64,000 nt of DNA, taken from assembly GCF_011947225.1 (NCBI RefSeq), contig NZ_JAATVW010000003.1, forward strand, positions 1 through 64,000, given 5' to 3'. The notes below the pieces were generated by a model. That model searched no databases. It was not told the origin of the DNA and saw only the letters and a program-made list of their open reading frames with translations. This document shows, in pieces, positions 47,421 through 56,306 of the stretch. Position numbers and translations under genes: made by a program. Every line of letters begins with the position of its first letter. The stretch's first letter is position 1. This DNA is from Planosporangium flavigriseum (GTDB lineage Bacteria > Actinomycetota > Actinomycetes > Mycobacteriales > Micromonosporaceae).

Positions 47421-48068
47421 ATGGTTGACCGCTTTCGTGATCCGCTGCTGACGCCGCAGGAAACGGCTCGGCATCTTCAGATTCCCGAGCAGACCCTGCG
47501 TAGCTGGCTGCGAGATCAGGCCGCCGGTCATCCGCTGGTTCACAGCGTCCCCGCAGAACGCCGAGGCTGGCCCTCCGTACCGTTCGTAGCGGTCATCGAG
47601 GCTTACGTCCTGCGGGCACTGCGTAACCTCGGCCTTCCCACGACGAAGATCCGTGCGGCGGCGACTGATGTCCGTGAACTCTTTGGCACCGAGTACGGGC
47701 TGGCAACGCGACGCATCGCCACCGACGGGCTGGATATCTTCGTGCACTACCTGGACAGTGACGAGATCGCACGCGCCGGCGACCGGCAGATGCCTATCCG
47801 TCGGGTAATCGACGATTACCTGAAGTACGTCGTTTGGGATGACGACGACTTCCCCAAGCGACTCATTCTGAAGCAGTACGACCCCGACATCGCGAAGGTT
47901 GTCATCGATCCGCGGTTCGCGTGGGGTGCTCCGATCCTGCAGGCCAGCAAGACGCCGGTCGAGGCCATCGTCGGCATGTGGAGAGCTGGGGAGACCGCGG
48001 ATGTCGTCGCCGACGAGTACGGGCTGACCCGTGACCAGGTCGAGGCCATCGTCCGAGTCGCCACCTGA
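47421..48068 (+). CDS. Antitoxin-like protein: MerR-type HTH plus DUF433
   Basis: A 215-residue protein. The N-terminal LLTPQETARHLQIPEQTLRSWLRD is a MerR-like DNA-binding helix pair. The C-terminal PRFAWGAPILQASKTPVEAIVGMWRAGETADVVADEYGLTRDQVEAIVRVA is a DUF433 domain, typical of antitoxins paired with PIN-like DUF5615 toxins. ATG with AAGGAGG upstream. Its 3' end overlaps the reading frame of the toxin by 38 bp. Confidence 0.88.
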   Translation: MVDRFRDPLLTPQETARHLQIPEQTLRSWLRDQAAGHPLVHSVPAERRGWPSVPFVAVIEAYVLRALRNLGLPTTKIRAAATDVRELFGTEYGLATRRIATDGLDIFVHYLDSDEIARAGDRQMPIRRVIDDYLKYVVWDDDDFPKRLILKQYDPDIAKVVIDPRFAWGAPILQASKTPVEAIVGMWRAGETADVVADEYGLTRDQVEAIVRVAT

Positions 48069-48444
48069 GTTCTTTGTTGACCGGTGACTGGGTCGCGGAG
48101 CGCCGCGGCTATTAGTTGAACGAGGATGGTCCATTCACCTGGTGGCGGACCACTTCGCAAATGACGGCCAAGAGATCAGCGACCCAGAGTGGATCGAGTA
48201 CGGCCTCAGCCACGGGTGGTCGCTTCTTACCCAGGACCGACGGATCCGTACGCAAGCGTCGGTTCACGTGCTGCTGAAGAGGTACAGGGCGGCCGTGCAC
48301 TGTCTGAGCAGTTCGGAGTTGCCGGTAGCGGTGCGCGCCGACCGATTCGACAAGCACCAGGCGACGATTTACCGGACGGTCCGTGCGGGCCGGATGGGCT
48401 TCTTCGTCGTGTACGAGGACGAGGTCGCACAGCGGTGGCCCTGA
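48031..48444 (+). pseudogene. PIN-like (DUF5615) toxin with in-frame TGA
   Basis: A GTG at 48031, inside the antitoxin gene, opens VTRSRPSSESPPEFFVDR and then meets TGA at 48085-48087. The same frame continues LGRGAPRLLVERGWSIHLVADHF and on to 48444 with EWIEYGLSHGWSLLTQDRRIR, the family core. The family motif there is VDRSLG, so TGA replaces a Ser codon (TCA to TGA, one base). The N-terminal Asp of the nuclease strand is before the stop. Restart at GTG 48142 gives 100 residues without that Asp and is probably inactive. Confidence 0.8.
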
Positions 48445-48491
48445 CCCGATCACCGTGCTTCCAAGATCTACGAAAGCGACCGCCGAGCGGC

Positions 48492-48641
48492 CTAAAACAC
48501 CAGCTTGAGGGCAGCACGCCGAGCCCGGATCTCCAGGTCGTCCGGGTAGGCGGCCGTAAGGCTCGCGAGACGCTGCATCGCGGGGTGAGTATGCCCACGA
48601 CCGAGGTCTGCGTCCACCCGACCCAGTACGTCATCCTTCGC
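48492..48641 (-). pseudogene. Truncated N-terminal fragment (DUF6584-like)
   Basis: A 49-residue frame, MAKDDVLGRVDADLGRGHTHPAMQRLASL and on to RRAALKLVF. It resembles the start of DUF6584-type helical proteins, which are normally more than twice as long, and ends early. Most likely a gene remnant beside the toxin pair. Family call is from memory and weak. Confidence 0.4.
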
Positions 48642-48701
48642 CATGATGATCATTGTCGTGCGTTGGAAAGACGCAGGCACGCCAATTTCGACAGGACCAC
48701 C

Positions 48702-48753
48702 TGGATCTTGGAAGATTTGACACCGTATTCGATGTCAAATCTTCCAAGATCCA
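48702..48753 (-). terminator. AT-rich perfect 21-bp hairpin
   Basis: Arms 48702-48722 and 48733-48753 pair perfectly around a 10-nt loop. The arms are about 40% GC, far below the surroundings. It begins 7 bp after the stop of the ABC permease gene, so it can end that four-gene transcript. Its composition suggests it was acquired or is the end of a small element. Confidence 0.75.
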
Positions 48754-48760
48754 CAAAGAC

Positions 48761-49477
48761 TCAGCTCGTCTCGCCCGCGACGCTGAACGAGCGCAGCCGA
48801 TCGATCGCCAGCAGCGTGCCGCCGACCGTGAAGACCACGGCCATCACCACCGACACGGGCACCGAGACCCGCCCGGCGAGAAGCTGGGTGTCACCGACCC
48901 GGGCGGCAACGGCGGTGACGTACTGCTGGATCGACAGCATCCGGGTCCCGCTGAGCAGGTTGCCCAAGAGCCCTTCCCAGAGCAGGACGTAGATCAGGCC
49001 GAGCAGCACCGGCCGGCGCGTGACCAGGCTGAGCGCGAGGAAAAGCGCGGAGTACGCGAACGCCCCGACGGCGCAGCCGACGGCGAGGCCCAGCCCGAGC
49101 CGCGCCGAGCCCGCGATGAGCCCGGCGACGACCATCGGCACGCCGACGGTCACCGCGGTCACGGCGACCGCGACGGCCAGCTTCGTCAGGATGATCTGGC
49201 TGCGGGGCAGCGGTTTGGCCAGCACGTGCACCAGCGTCCCGTCGTCGATCTCGGAGCCGAGTACGCCGGTGCCGACGATGAGCGCGATCACCGGCAGTAC
49301 GGCCCCGAACCCGAGCCCGCCGAGGATGGGCTGCGCCCACGCGCGAGGCGAGGCGCCGAGCGCGTCGGAGAGCAGGGCCAGCCCGATCAGCAGCAGCGGC
49401 AGCGGGAGCAGCAGGAGGAACCGGCGACGGCCGAAGAGGCCACGGGCCGTGATCCGGGCGATCGTACTGTCAATCAT
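48761..49477 (-). CDS. ABC exporter permease subunit
   Basis: A 238-residue ABC-2-type membrane protein with about six membrane segments. GTGVLGSEIDDGTLVHVLAKPLPRSQIILTKLA is the coupling-region motif of this group. Last gene of an ATPase-permease-ATPase-permease operon; its ATG overlaps the ATPase stop by 4 bp. Confidence 0.88.
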   Translation of the reverse strand: MIDSTIARITARGLFGRRRFLLLLPLPLLLIGLALLSDALGASPRAWAQPILGGLGFGAVLPVIALIVGTGVLGSEIDDGTLVHVLAKPLPRSQIILTKLAVAVAVTAVTVGVPMVVAGLIAGSARLGLGLAVGCAVGAFAYSALFLALSLVTRRPVLLGLIYVLLWEGLLGNLLSGTRMLSIQQYVTAVAARVGDTQLLAGRVSVPVSVVMAVVFTVGGTLLAIDRLRSFSVAGETS

Positions 49478-50433
49478 GACGCCACCAGGTAGGAGAAGAC
49501 ACTTTCCAGGGACTCGTCGGTGGGCAGCACCCGCCGGAGGCGGATGCCCGACGCGTGGGCGATCTTGGGCAGGGCCCGGGTGAACGTGCCGTAGTCGGCC
49601 GCGCGAACCGTCAATCCGGCCGCCTCCAACTCGACTCCGGTCACCGATGCCTCAGCCATCAACGCGACGGCGAGCGCCCGGTCGTCGCTGGACGACACCG
49701 TGAACACGTGCGGCCGGTTGGTCATCAGCCGGCGGATCCGCCGGTAGTCGCCCGACGCGGCCAGCCGCCCCGCCACGATGACCTGGACGGTCCCGGACAG
49801 CTGCTCGACCTCTTCGAGGATGTGCGAGCTGAACAGGATCGTGCGGCCCGCCGCGCCCATGCTGTGCAGCAGGTCCATCATGTGCATCCGCTGCCGCGGG
49901 TCCATGCCGTTGAACGGCTCGTCCAGCAGCAGCACCTGCGGATCGTGAACGAGCGCCGCCGCGACCCTGGTGCGCTGGCGCATGCCCTTGGAGTACGTGG
50001 CGATCCGGCGATGCTGGGTGTCGGCCATCTCGACCAGGTCGATCGCCCGCCGCGCCGCTGCTTCCGGCTGCGGGAGCCGGTGCAGCCTGGCGCTCGCCAG
50101 CACGAACTCCCAGCCGGTCAGGAAGCTGTGGACCGCCTCCCGTTCGCTGACCAGCCCGAGGTGCCGGTACACCGCGGGGTTTCGCCAGGCGGGCGCGCCG
50201 GCGACCAGGACCTCACCCCGGGACGGCGCGAGGAACCCGGCCATCATGTGCAGCAGCGTCGTCTTGCCCGCCCCGTTCGGGCCGAGCAAGCCGGTCACGC
50301 CGGCGGTCAGGCTCATCGTCACGTCGTTGACCGCCACCACGTTGCCGTACCAGCGGGAGACGCCGCGCAGTTCGATGTCGGCGGCCGGGCGCGGCGGGGC
50401 GACCGGGCCGGAAGCCACGTGCACGGTACTCAT
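49474..50433 (-). CDS. ABC exporter ATP-binding subunit
   Basis: A 319-residue ATPase from the ATG at 50433. Walker A GPNGAGKTT, an unusual signature YSKGMRQR (S-K-G instead of S-G-G), Walker B VLLLDEPFNGMDP, and the switch His in LFSSHILEEVE. The ~80-residue C-terminal extension is typical of export ATPases. It overlaps both neighbours by 4 bp. Confidence 0.93.
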   Translation of the reverse strand: MSTVHVASGPVAPPRPAADIELRGVSRWYGNVVAVNDVTMSLTAGVTGLLGPNGAGKTTLLHMMAGFLAPSRGEVLVAGAPAWRNPAVYRHLGLVSEREAVHSFLTGWEFVLASARLHRLPQPEAAARRAIDLVEMADTQHRRIATYSKGMRQRTRVAAALVHDPQVLLLDEPFNGMDPRQRMHMMDLLHSMGAAGRTILFSSHILEEVEQLSGTVQVIVAGRLAASGDYRRIRRLMTNRPHVFTVSSSDDRALAVALMAEASVTGVELEAAGLTVRAADYGTFTRALPKIAHASGIRLRRVLPTDESLESVFSYLVAS

Positions 50434-51275
50434 TGGGCCACCCTCCGGTAACGGACCAGCAGGAGCAGGACGCAGGCGGTGACCAGCGCGACGACCGCCA
50501 GGCCGTACACCGGGCCGTACGACCCGATGTCCATGCCCTGCAGGTCGAACAGCCAGACCCCGGTGGCCTGGACCACAGTGGACGGACTTGCCAGGAAGGC
50601 GAGCTGGCGCGCCGCCGGTCCGCCGATCCCGATGAGAACGCCCACGACCGGCGCCGTCACCACGAACACCGCGACGATCAGGGCCGCCGCGACGGCCCTC
50701 CGGCCCGCGAGGGACGCCACCAGCAGCGACAGCGACGAGTACACCGCGGCGACGATGGCAGCCTGGCCCAATCCGGGGAGGAAGTCGAGGACCTCGTTCC
50801 AGACCGCCTTCGGCCCGTGTACGGAGAACACGCCGCCGACGAACATGAGCAGCAGCGGGCCGGCCAGCATCAGCCACACCGCGCTCGTCAGTGCGGCGAG
50901 CTTGGCCAGCGCGTAGTCGGTGCGGCGCAGCGGCCGGGAGAAGTACAGCGGGAGGACGCCGCCGCGCAGGTCACGCGAGACCAGTTCGGGCGCGGCAGCC
51001 GCACAGAACAGGATGGCCAGCAGGGCGACCGAAACGGAAAACTCCGCGTAGCTCATCACCGGTGCACCCTGGGCCCGCACCGCGGTGAGGACCACGGCGA
51101 CCATGGCGACGATCCCCACCGTCGCCCACGGGAAGATCTTCGCCTTGGCGCTGCGCCCCAGGCCGAACGCGGTGCGCAGGCCGTGCAGGTACAGCGAGCG
51201 GATCGCATACCCCCGGCCCAGCCGTGGGCCGGTGTAGCGCTGGTACCCGATGTCGTGGATGACACCGCTAGACAT
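50430..51275 (-). CDS. ABC exporter permease subunit
   Basis: A 281-residue ABC-2-type permease from the ATG at 51275; about six membrane segments. The N-terminal IGYQRYTGPRLGRGYAIRSLYLHGLRTAFGLGRSAKAK is a recognisable cytoplasmic motif of this subfamily. PELVSRDLRGGVLPLYFSRPLRRTDYALAKL is the coupling helix. Pairs with one of the two ATPases of the operon; overlaps the downstream gene by 4 bp and the upstream one by 8 bp. Confidence 0.88.
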   Translation of the reverse strand: MSSGVIHDIGYQRYTGPRLGRGYAIRSLYLHGLRTAFGLGRSAKAKIFPWATVGIVAMVAVVLTAVRAQGAPVMSYAEFSVSVALLAILFCAAAAPELVSRDLRGGVLPLYFSRPLRRTDYALAKLAALTSAVWLMLAGPLLLMFVGGVFSVHGPKAVWNEVLDFLPGLGQAAIVAAVYSSLSLLVASLAGRRAVAAALIVAVFVVTAPVVGVLIGIGGPAARQLAFLASPSTVVQATGVWLFDLQGMDIGSYGPVYGLAVVALVTACVLLLLVRYRRVAQ

Positions 51276-52179
51276 TCGCGGCCTCCGTCCGGAAGAGTTC
51301 GGCGACCCGGTGGCGCCGCTGGTCGAGCCGGTGCAGCGGCAGGTCCAGGTCGGCGATCGCCCCGAGCACCACGTCGTAAGTTCCTTCCCCGCCAAGCGGG
51401 ACCATCAAGCCGCGCGGGTCAATCTCAGGGCGAAGACCTAACGCCGCCAGCCTGGCCGCGAGCTCCTGCGTACCCTCGCCGACCTCGACGGCGAGCACGT
51501 CCGTCGCGGTCGTCATCGCGGAGATCCGGTCGGAGCGCAGCAGCCGCCCGCCGTCGATCGCGACCAGCGAGTCGCAGATCCGCTCGACCTCCCCCAGCAG
51601 GTGGGAGCAGACGACGACGGAGATGCCGAACTCGGTGCCGATGCGCATGACCAGCGCCAGCATCGCGTCCCGACCGGCGGGGTCGAGGCCGTTGGTCGGC
51701 TCGTCCAGCAGGAGCAGATCAGGATCGTGTACGAGCGCCTGAGCGAGCTTCACCCGCTGCTTCATGCCGGTCGAGTAGCCGCCGATCTGGCGGTACCGCT
51801 CCTCGTAGAGGCCGACGTGGCGCAGCGCCTCGGACGCGCGCTCCCGGGCCGCCGTGCGCGGCAGGCCGCTGACGCGGGCCATGTGCGTGACGAACTCCGC
51901 CGCGACCAGGTCCGGCGGGAGGCAGTCATGCTCGGGCATGTAGCCCACCCGGGCGCGGACCTGCTCGCCGTCGGTCGCCGGGTCGAGGCCGAGGACCCGC
52001 ACACCGCCGCTCGTCGGCGGCAACAGGCCCAGCAGAATTTTGATCAATGTCGACTTGCCAGCGCCGTTCGCGCCGACCAGCCCCACGACTCCCGGCTCCA
52101 CGTCGACCGTCAGCTCGGACAGGGCCGTGACGCCGTTCGGGTACCGCTTCGTGAGCAGCTGCGTTGTGATCAGGGACAC
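51268..52179 (-). CDS. ABC exporter ATP-binding subunit
   Basis: A 303-residue ATPase from the GTG at 52179. Walker A GANGAGKST, signature YSTGMKQR, Walker B LLLLDEPTNGLDP and switch His in VCSHLLGEVE. First gene of the four-gene exporter operon, divergent from ligC. With two different ATPases and two permeases the complex could be a heteromeric exporter or two transporters for one substrate. No regulator is adjacent. Confidence 0.93.
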   Translation of the reverse strand: MSLITTQLLTKRYPNGVTALSELTVDVEPGVVGLVGANGAGKSTLIKILLGLLPPTSGGVRVLGLDPATDGEQVRARVGYMPEHDCLPPDLVAAEFVTHMARVSGLPRTAARERASEALRHVGLYEERYRQIGGYSTGMKQRVKLAQALVHDPDLLLLDEPTNGLDPAGRDAMLALVMRIGTEFGISVVVCSHLLGEVERICDSLVAIDGGRLLRSDRISAMTTATDVLAVEVGEGTQELAARLAALGLRPEIDPRGLMVPLGGEGTYDVVLGAIADLDLPLHRLDQRRHRVAELFRTEAANV

Positions 52180-52288
52180 GCACCCACCGTACGGAACCGG
52201 GGCCACTCCCGATATCCGGAACGACCCCGACACGCCCCTGATCTGGACCCGGGGTCCGCTAAGGGGCCGTGAGTGCAAGACTGCCGAC

Positions 52289-53380
52289 ATGGAACTCCCG
52301 GTACTTCCGCCGATCGAACCGATGCTGGCCACGAGCGTGCCAGAGATCCCGACCGGCGAGGGAATGACGTACGAGCCGAAGTGGGACGGGTTCCGCTGCA
52401 TCGTGTTCCGCGACGGCGACGAGATCGAGCTGGCCAGCCGTGGCGGCAAGTCGATGACCAGGTACTTCCCCGAGGTCGTCGAGCAGGTGCGGGCCCAGTT
52501 CCCGCCGCGCTGCGTGGTCGACGGCGAGATCGTGGTGATCCGCCACGAACCCGACTCGATCCCCAAGCTCGACTTCGAAATGCTCGGGCAGCGCATCCAC
52601 CCGGCCGCGTCGCGCGTCAAGCTGCTGGCCGAGACGACACCGGCCTCGTTCATCGCGTTCGACCTGCTGGCCGTGGACGACGAATCACTCATGGGCGTCG
52701 GGTACGCGTCGCGCCGGGCCCGGCTGGAGGAGGTGCTCGCGGACGTCAAGCCGCCGGTGCACGTCACCGCCGTGACCCACGATCCCGACACCGCGCGCGA
52801 GTGGTTCGACGTGCTCGAAGGCGCGGGGCTGGACGGTCTGGTCGCCAAGCCGGCCGACATCCCGTACGTGCCGGGCAAGCGGCTGATGTACAAGATCAAG
52901 CATGCCCGGACCGCGGACGCGGTCGTGGCCGGCTTCCGCTGGCACAAGGACGGGCCGATCGTGGGGTCGCTGCTGCTGGGCCTCTACGACGACGCGGGCG
53001 TGCTGCACCACGTCGGGGTCAGCGCGTCGTTCAGCAAGGCCCGCCGCGCGGAGTTGGTCGAGGAGCTGGCGCCGTACCGGATCCCCGCCGCCGAGCACCC
53101 GTGGGCCGCCTGGACTTCGGCCGAGGCGCACGCCAACGGCACGCAGCGGATGCCGGGCGCGCCGAGCCGCTGGTCGGGCAAGAAGGACCTGGGCTGGGAG
53201 CCGCTGCGGCCGGAACTGGTCGTCGAGGTCGGCTACGACGCGATGGAGGGCGACCGCTTCCGGCACACCGCCCAGTTCAAGCGGTGGCGGCTGGACCGCG
53301 ACGCCCGCTCGTGCACCTATGAACAGCTGGAACGCCCCCTGCGGGTGGACGTCACCGAGGTGCTGGCCGGACGCGTATGA
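52289..53380 (+). CDS. ligC: ATP-dependent DNA ligase, LigC type
   Basis: A 363-residue ATP-dependent ligase. Motif I is EPKWDGFR with Lys31 as the adenylated residue; motif III FIAFDLLAVDD, motif IV EGLDGLVAK-like (GAGLDGLVAKP), and motif V KRLMYKIKHARTADAVVAGF. An OB domain follows. LigC enzymes act in base-excision repair or as back-up end joining. No Ku gene is visible; a LigD-type polymerase is encoded 3.6 kb away. ATG at 52289 chosen at the family N-terminus. Confidence 0.94.
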   Translation: MELPVLPPIEPMLATSVPEIPTGEGMTYEPKWDGFRCIVFRDGDEIELASRGGKSMTRYFPEVVEQVRAQFPPRCVVDGEIVVIRHEPDSIPKLDFEMLGQRIHPAASRVKLLAETTPASFIAFDLLAVDDESLMGVGYASRRARLEEVLADVKPPVHVTAVTHDPDTAREWFDVLEGAGLDGLVAKPADIPYVPGKRLMYKIKHARTADAVVAGFRWHKDGPIVGSLLLGLYDDAGVLHHVGVSASFSKARRAELVEELAPYRIPAAEHPWAAWTSAEAHANGTQRMPGAPSRWSGKKDLGWEPLRPELVVEVGYDAMEGDRFRHTAQFKRWRLDRDARSCTYEQLERPLRVDVTEVLAGRV

Positions 53381-53447
53381 CAGCGGGGTGAGCGCGCGCG
53401 ACGTACGCTCGTACACCGGCGCTCGTCCGGAAAACAGGGGGTACGCG

Positions 53448-54977
53448 GTGATCCGACGCTCCGTACTGGCGGCTGTCATCGTCATGGTGCTCGCGCTGGC
53501 AGGCTGTGTCAGCCCGAACGGCCAGTGGTCGACGCCGGTGGCAGACAAGGCACGCGCGCCGCTCGCCGCGGCCGGCGGTGTCAAGTGGCGGCCCTGCCCC
53601 GATGTCGCGAAGGCGTCGCTGGGCCGGCCCCCGGCCAACGTGACGTACGAGTGCGGCACCGTGAACGTGCCCCGGGACTGGGCGAAGCCGAACGGCGGCA
53701 AGCAACTCGGCGTCGCGCTGCTGCGGGCCCGGGCGACCCACCAGACCAACCGGATCGGCTCCCTGCTGGTCAATCCCGGCGGGCCGGGCGGCTCCGGGGT
53801 CGAACTCGCCACGTACCTGTCGGCCGGGCTGCCCGCCGAGACCACGCAGCGCTTCGACATCGTGGGCTTCGACCCACGCGGCGTCGGCCGGTCCGAGCAG
53901 GTCAAGTGCTTCTCCGACGCGCAGTTGGACGCGTCCTTCGGCGCCGACCCGGACCCGGTCTCGCCGGCCGACTTCGACAAGGCGGTCACGCTCGGCCGGA
54001 CGATGGCGCAGAGCTGCGGCGACAAGTACGGCGACGATCTGCGGCTGTTCTCCACCGAGCAGGCGGCGCGTGACATGGACGCGATCCGCGCGGCGCTGGG
54101 CGAGCAGAAGCTCACCTACCTCGGGTACTCGTACGGCACGCTGCTGGGCGCCGTGTACGCGCAACTGTTCCCGACCCGCGTCCGCGCGTTCGTGCTCGAC
54201 GGGGCTATAGACCCGACGCTCGGTTCGGTGGCGGGCGCCGAGTCACAGGCCAAGGGCTTCGAACGCGCCTTCGACAACTTCGCGGCCTGGTGCCGGGACA
54301 ACGCCGGCAAATGCCCGATCGCACCCGACGCCCGGGCGGCCGTGACCTCGGCGATCGACTCCGCGCGCCGCAGCCCGGTGCGCGGGCCGGACGGCCGGGC
54401 GGCGACGGCCGGCTGGGTGCAGACGGCGGTGATCGCGTCGCTGTACAGCCAGGAGCAGTGGATCCAGCTCGCCACGGCGATCGACAACCTGCGCAAGGGC
54501 AACGCGGCCAGCGTGCTGCGGCTGGCCGACTCGTACGCCGAGCGCAACCCCCGCGGCCAGTACTCCAACCTGTTCGACGCGAACATGGTGGTCAACTGCA
54601 CCGACGACGGGAGCACGCCGCCGGTCGACAAGCTGCGCGCCCTGCAGAACGACTGGCGGACGAAGTACCCGCTGTTCGGCCCGTCCACCGCGCTCAACCT
54701 GGTCTGCGCCCAGTGGCCGGGAAAGCGCGATCCATACCCGGCCGGCGCGGCCAAGGGAGCGCCGCCGATCCTGGTCGTCGGCACGACCGGCGACCCGGCC
54801 ACGCCGTACGAGCAGACCCCCAAGCTGGCCGAGATGCTCGGCGTGGGGGTCGTGCTCACCTGGCAGGGCGAGGGGCACACCGCCTACCCGCAGACCCGCT
54901 GCATCACCCAGGCCGTCAACCGGTACCTGATCGACCTGACCGTGCCGGCGAAGGGCACCACCTGCCCGGCGGCCTGA
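53448..54977 (+). CDS. Secreted alpha/beta hydrolase (TAP/SlpD-like tripeptidyl aminopeptidase family)
   Basis: A 509-residue lipoprotein. GTG start with AGGGGG upstream; signal ends in lipobox LAGC (Cys20). The hydrolase has an oxyanion region NPGGPGGSG, DPRGVGRSE, the nucleophile elbow GYSYG (Ser228), and a C-terminal TAP-like domain with GTTGDPATPY and GHTAYPQTRC. Family members are extracellular peptidases or esterases. Ends in its own hairpin. Confidence 0.9.
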   Translation: MIRRSVLAAVIVMVLALAGCVSPNGQWSTPVADKARAPLAAAGGVKWRPCPDVAKASLGRPPANVTYECGTVNVPRDWAKPNGGKQLGVALLRARATHQTNRIGSLLVNPGGPGGSGVELATYLSAGLPAETTQRFDIVGFDPRGVGRSEQVKCFSDAQLDASFGADPDPVSPADFDKAVTLGRTMAQSCGDKYGDDLRLFSTEQAARDMDAIRAALGEQKLTYLGYSYGTLLGAVYAQLFPTRVRAFVLDGAIDPTLGSVAGAESQAKGFERAFDNFAAWCRDNAGKCPIAPDARAAVTSAIDSARRSPVRGPDGRAATAGWVQTAVIASLYSQEQWIQLATAIDNLRKGNAASVLRLADSYAERNPRGQYSNLFDANMVVNCTDDGSTPPVDKLRALQNDWRTKYPLFGPSTALNLVCAQWPGKRDPYPAGAAKGAPPILVVGTTGDPATPYEQTPKLAEMLGVGVVLTWQGEGHTAYPQTRCITQAVNRYLIDLTVPAKGTTCPAA

Positions 54978-54990
54978 GCCGCCGGGCAGG
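54961..54990 (+). terminator. Hairpin enclosing the hydrolase stop codon
   Basis: Arms 54961-54972 (CCTGCCCGGCGG) and 54979-54990 pair perfectly; the TGA lies in the 6-nt loop. It also lies just past the DUF4236 stop on the other strand, so it may act in both directions. Confidence 0.7.
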
Positions 54991-54995
54991 AAGCG

Positions 54996-55163
54996 CTACC
55001 GGGAGATCCAGGAGAACGGGCCGGGCAGGTCGAAGCGCTGCCTGCGGGTACGCGAGTTCCACGACCAGCGGCCGAAGCGCAGGCTCCACGACGAGAGTCC
55101 CCGGCGCCCGACGTTGAGCCGGAACGGGCCGAACTTGACAATCTTGCGGTACATCAGCGGCAT
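54996..55163 (-). CDS. DUF4236 small protein
   Basis: A 55-residue protein: MPLMYRKIVKFGPFRLNVGRR, then GLSSWSLRFGRWSW and a FDLPGPFSWISR end. The start and the two R/G/W-rich strands match the short DUF4236 pattern. ATG with GGAGG 8 nt upstream, preceded by an AT-rich tract. Function unknown. Confidence 0.75.
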   Translation of the reverse strand: MPLMYRKIVKFGPFRLNVGRRGLSSWSLRFGRWSWNSRTRRQRFDLPGPFSWISR

Positions 55164-55203
55164 GACAGGCACCTCCAGCTAGAGATATCCCTAGATATAC
55201 CCG

Positions 55204-56133
55204 CTACCGCGGCACCCCATTCGGGACGCTGCTCACATCGGCATCGGCCACCGGCCGGCGGTCGGCCGAGCGACGGGCGTGCAGGTTCGCCGCGACCAGC
55301 GCGGCGATCGTGATCAGCGCCCCGATGAGTTCGGCGATGCCGGGCCGGTACCCGAGCACGATCGCCACCGCGAACGCCGTCACCGGCACGAGGTTCATGA
55401 ACAGCGCCGCGTTGGCCGCGCCGAGCCGGTGGACCGCGATGTTCCAGGCCAACGACGCGGCGAACGTGCCGGCCAGCACGATGAACGCGATGTCGAAACC
55501 CGCCGCCCGCACGTCGGCAGGCGTCGGCGGGTGCTCCCAACCGATCAGGTTCGCCGCGACGGTACAGCCGACGATGGCGCCGGTACCGGCCACGGCGGTC
55601 AGGGCGGTGTAGCGCAGCGGCGACCAGGCCGCGAACCGTCCGGCGCCGTGGGTATAGATGGACCAGCCGACGACTGCGGCGAACGCGTACAGGTCACCGA
55701 TGTTGACGCTGGCCAGGGAGTCGAGGCGGCCCCGGGTGATGACCAGGGCGACGCCGGTGAGCGCGAGCGCGATCAGCGCGAGGGAGACCAACTGCGGGCG
55801 TACGCCGTCGCGGGCCCAGCGAACGAGGACGGTCACCAGCGGGGTGAGGGCGGTCATCAGGGCGGCGTTCTGAGGCTGGGTGTGGGTCAGCGCGACGCTC
55901 GAGAAGAGGTTGAACCCGGCGAAGCCGACCGCACCGAGCACGGCGGCCTCGACGAACCGGCCCTCGTAGCGCAGCCCGGTGCGCCGCTCCCGCCACACCA
56001 GGACCGCGAGAAGGAGCAGCGTCGCCAGAAGGTAGCGGATCGCGGTGAGGTTGAACGGCTCGACGTGGTGGAGGGCATCCCCGACGACCGAGAACGTCAC
56101 GCCCCAGAACACGACGGCGACAAGCGCGGACAC
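55204..56133 (-). CDS. DMT superfamily transporter (EamA)
   Basis: A 309-residue membrane protein with ten segments in two EamA repeats: VAVVFWGVTFSVVGDALHHVEPFNLTAIRYLLA and, in the second half, ALTAVAGTGAIVG and PVTAFAVAIVLGYRPGIAELIGALITI. GTG at 56133 has AAGGGG 7 nt upstream and is preferred over the TTG two codons earlier. Substrate unknown, often amino acids or metabolites. Confidence 0.9.
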   Translation of the reverse strand: MSALVAVVFWGVTFSVVGDALHHVEPFNLTAIRYLLATLLLLAVLVWRERRTGLRYEGRFVEAAVLGAVGFAGFNLFSSVALTHTQPQNAALMTALTPLVTVLVRWARDGVRPQLVSLALIALALTGVALVITRGRLDSLASVNIGDLYAFAAVVGWSIYTHGAGRFAAWSPLRYTALTAVAGTGAIVGCTVAANLIGWEHPPTPADVRAAGFDIAFIVLAGTFAASLAWNIAVHRLGAANAALFMNLVPVTAFAVAIVLGYRPGIAELIGALITIAALVAANLHARRSADRRPVADADVSSVPNGVPR

Positions 56134-56306
56134 GCCCAAACCCCTTTGTTCGACGATCTTGGAGCGAACGGTAGGGCAAGCGGCCGCGCAGACGCCGAGC
56201 TAGTCGAACGGAGTGGGATTGGTCACTTGAGCGACGTGTGACGGACTGCGCTGCTGTCGACCTCTCGACGGCTAGTCCGGTGGGCCTCACCGCACCGGAC
56301 CTGCCA

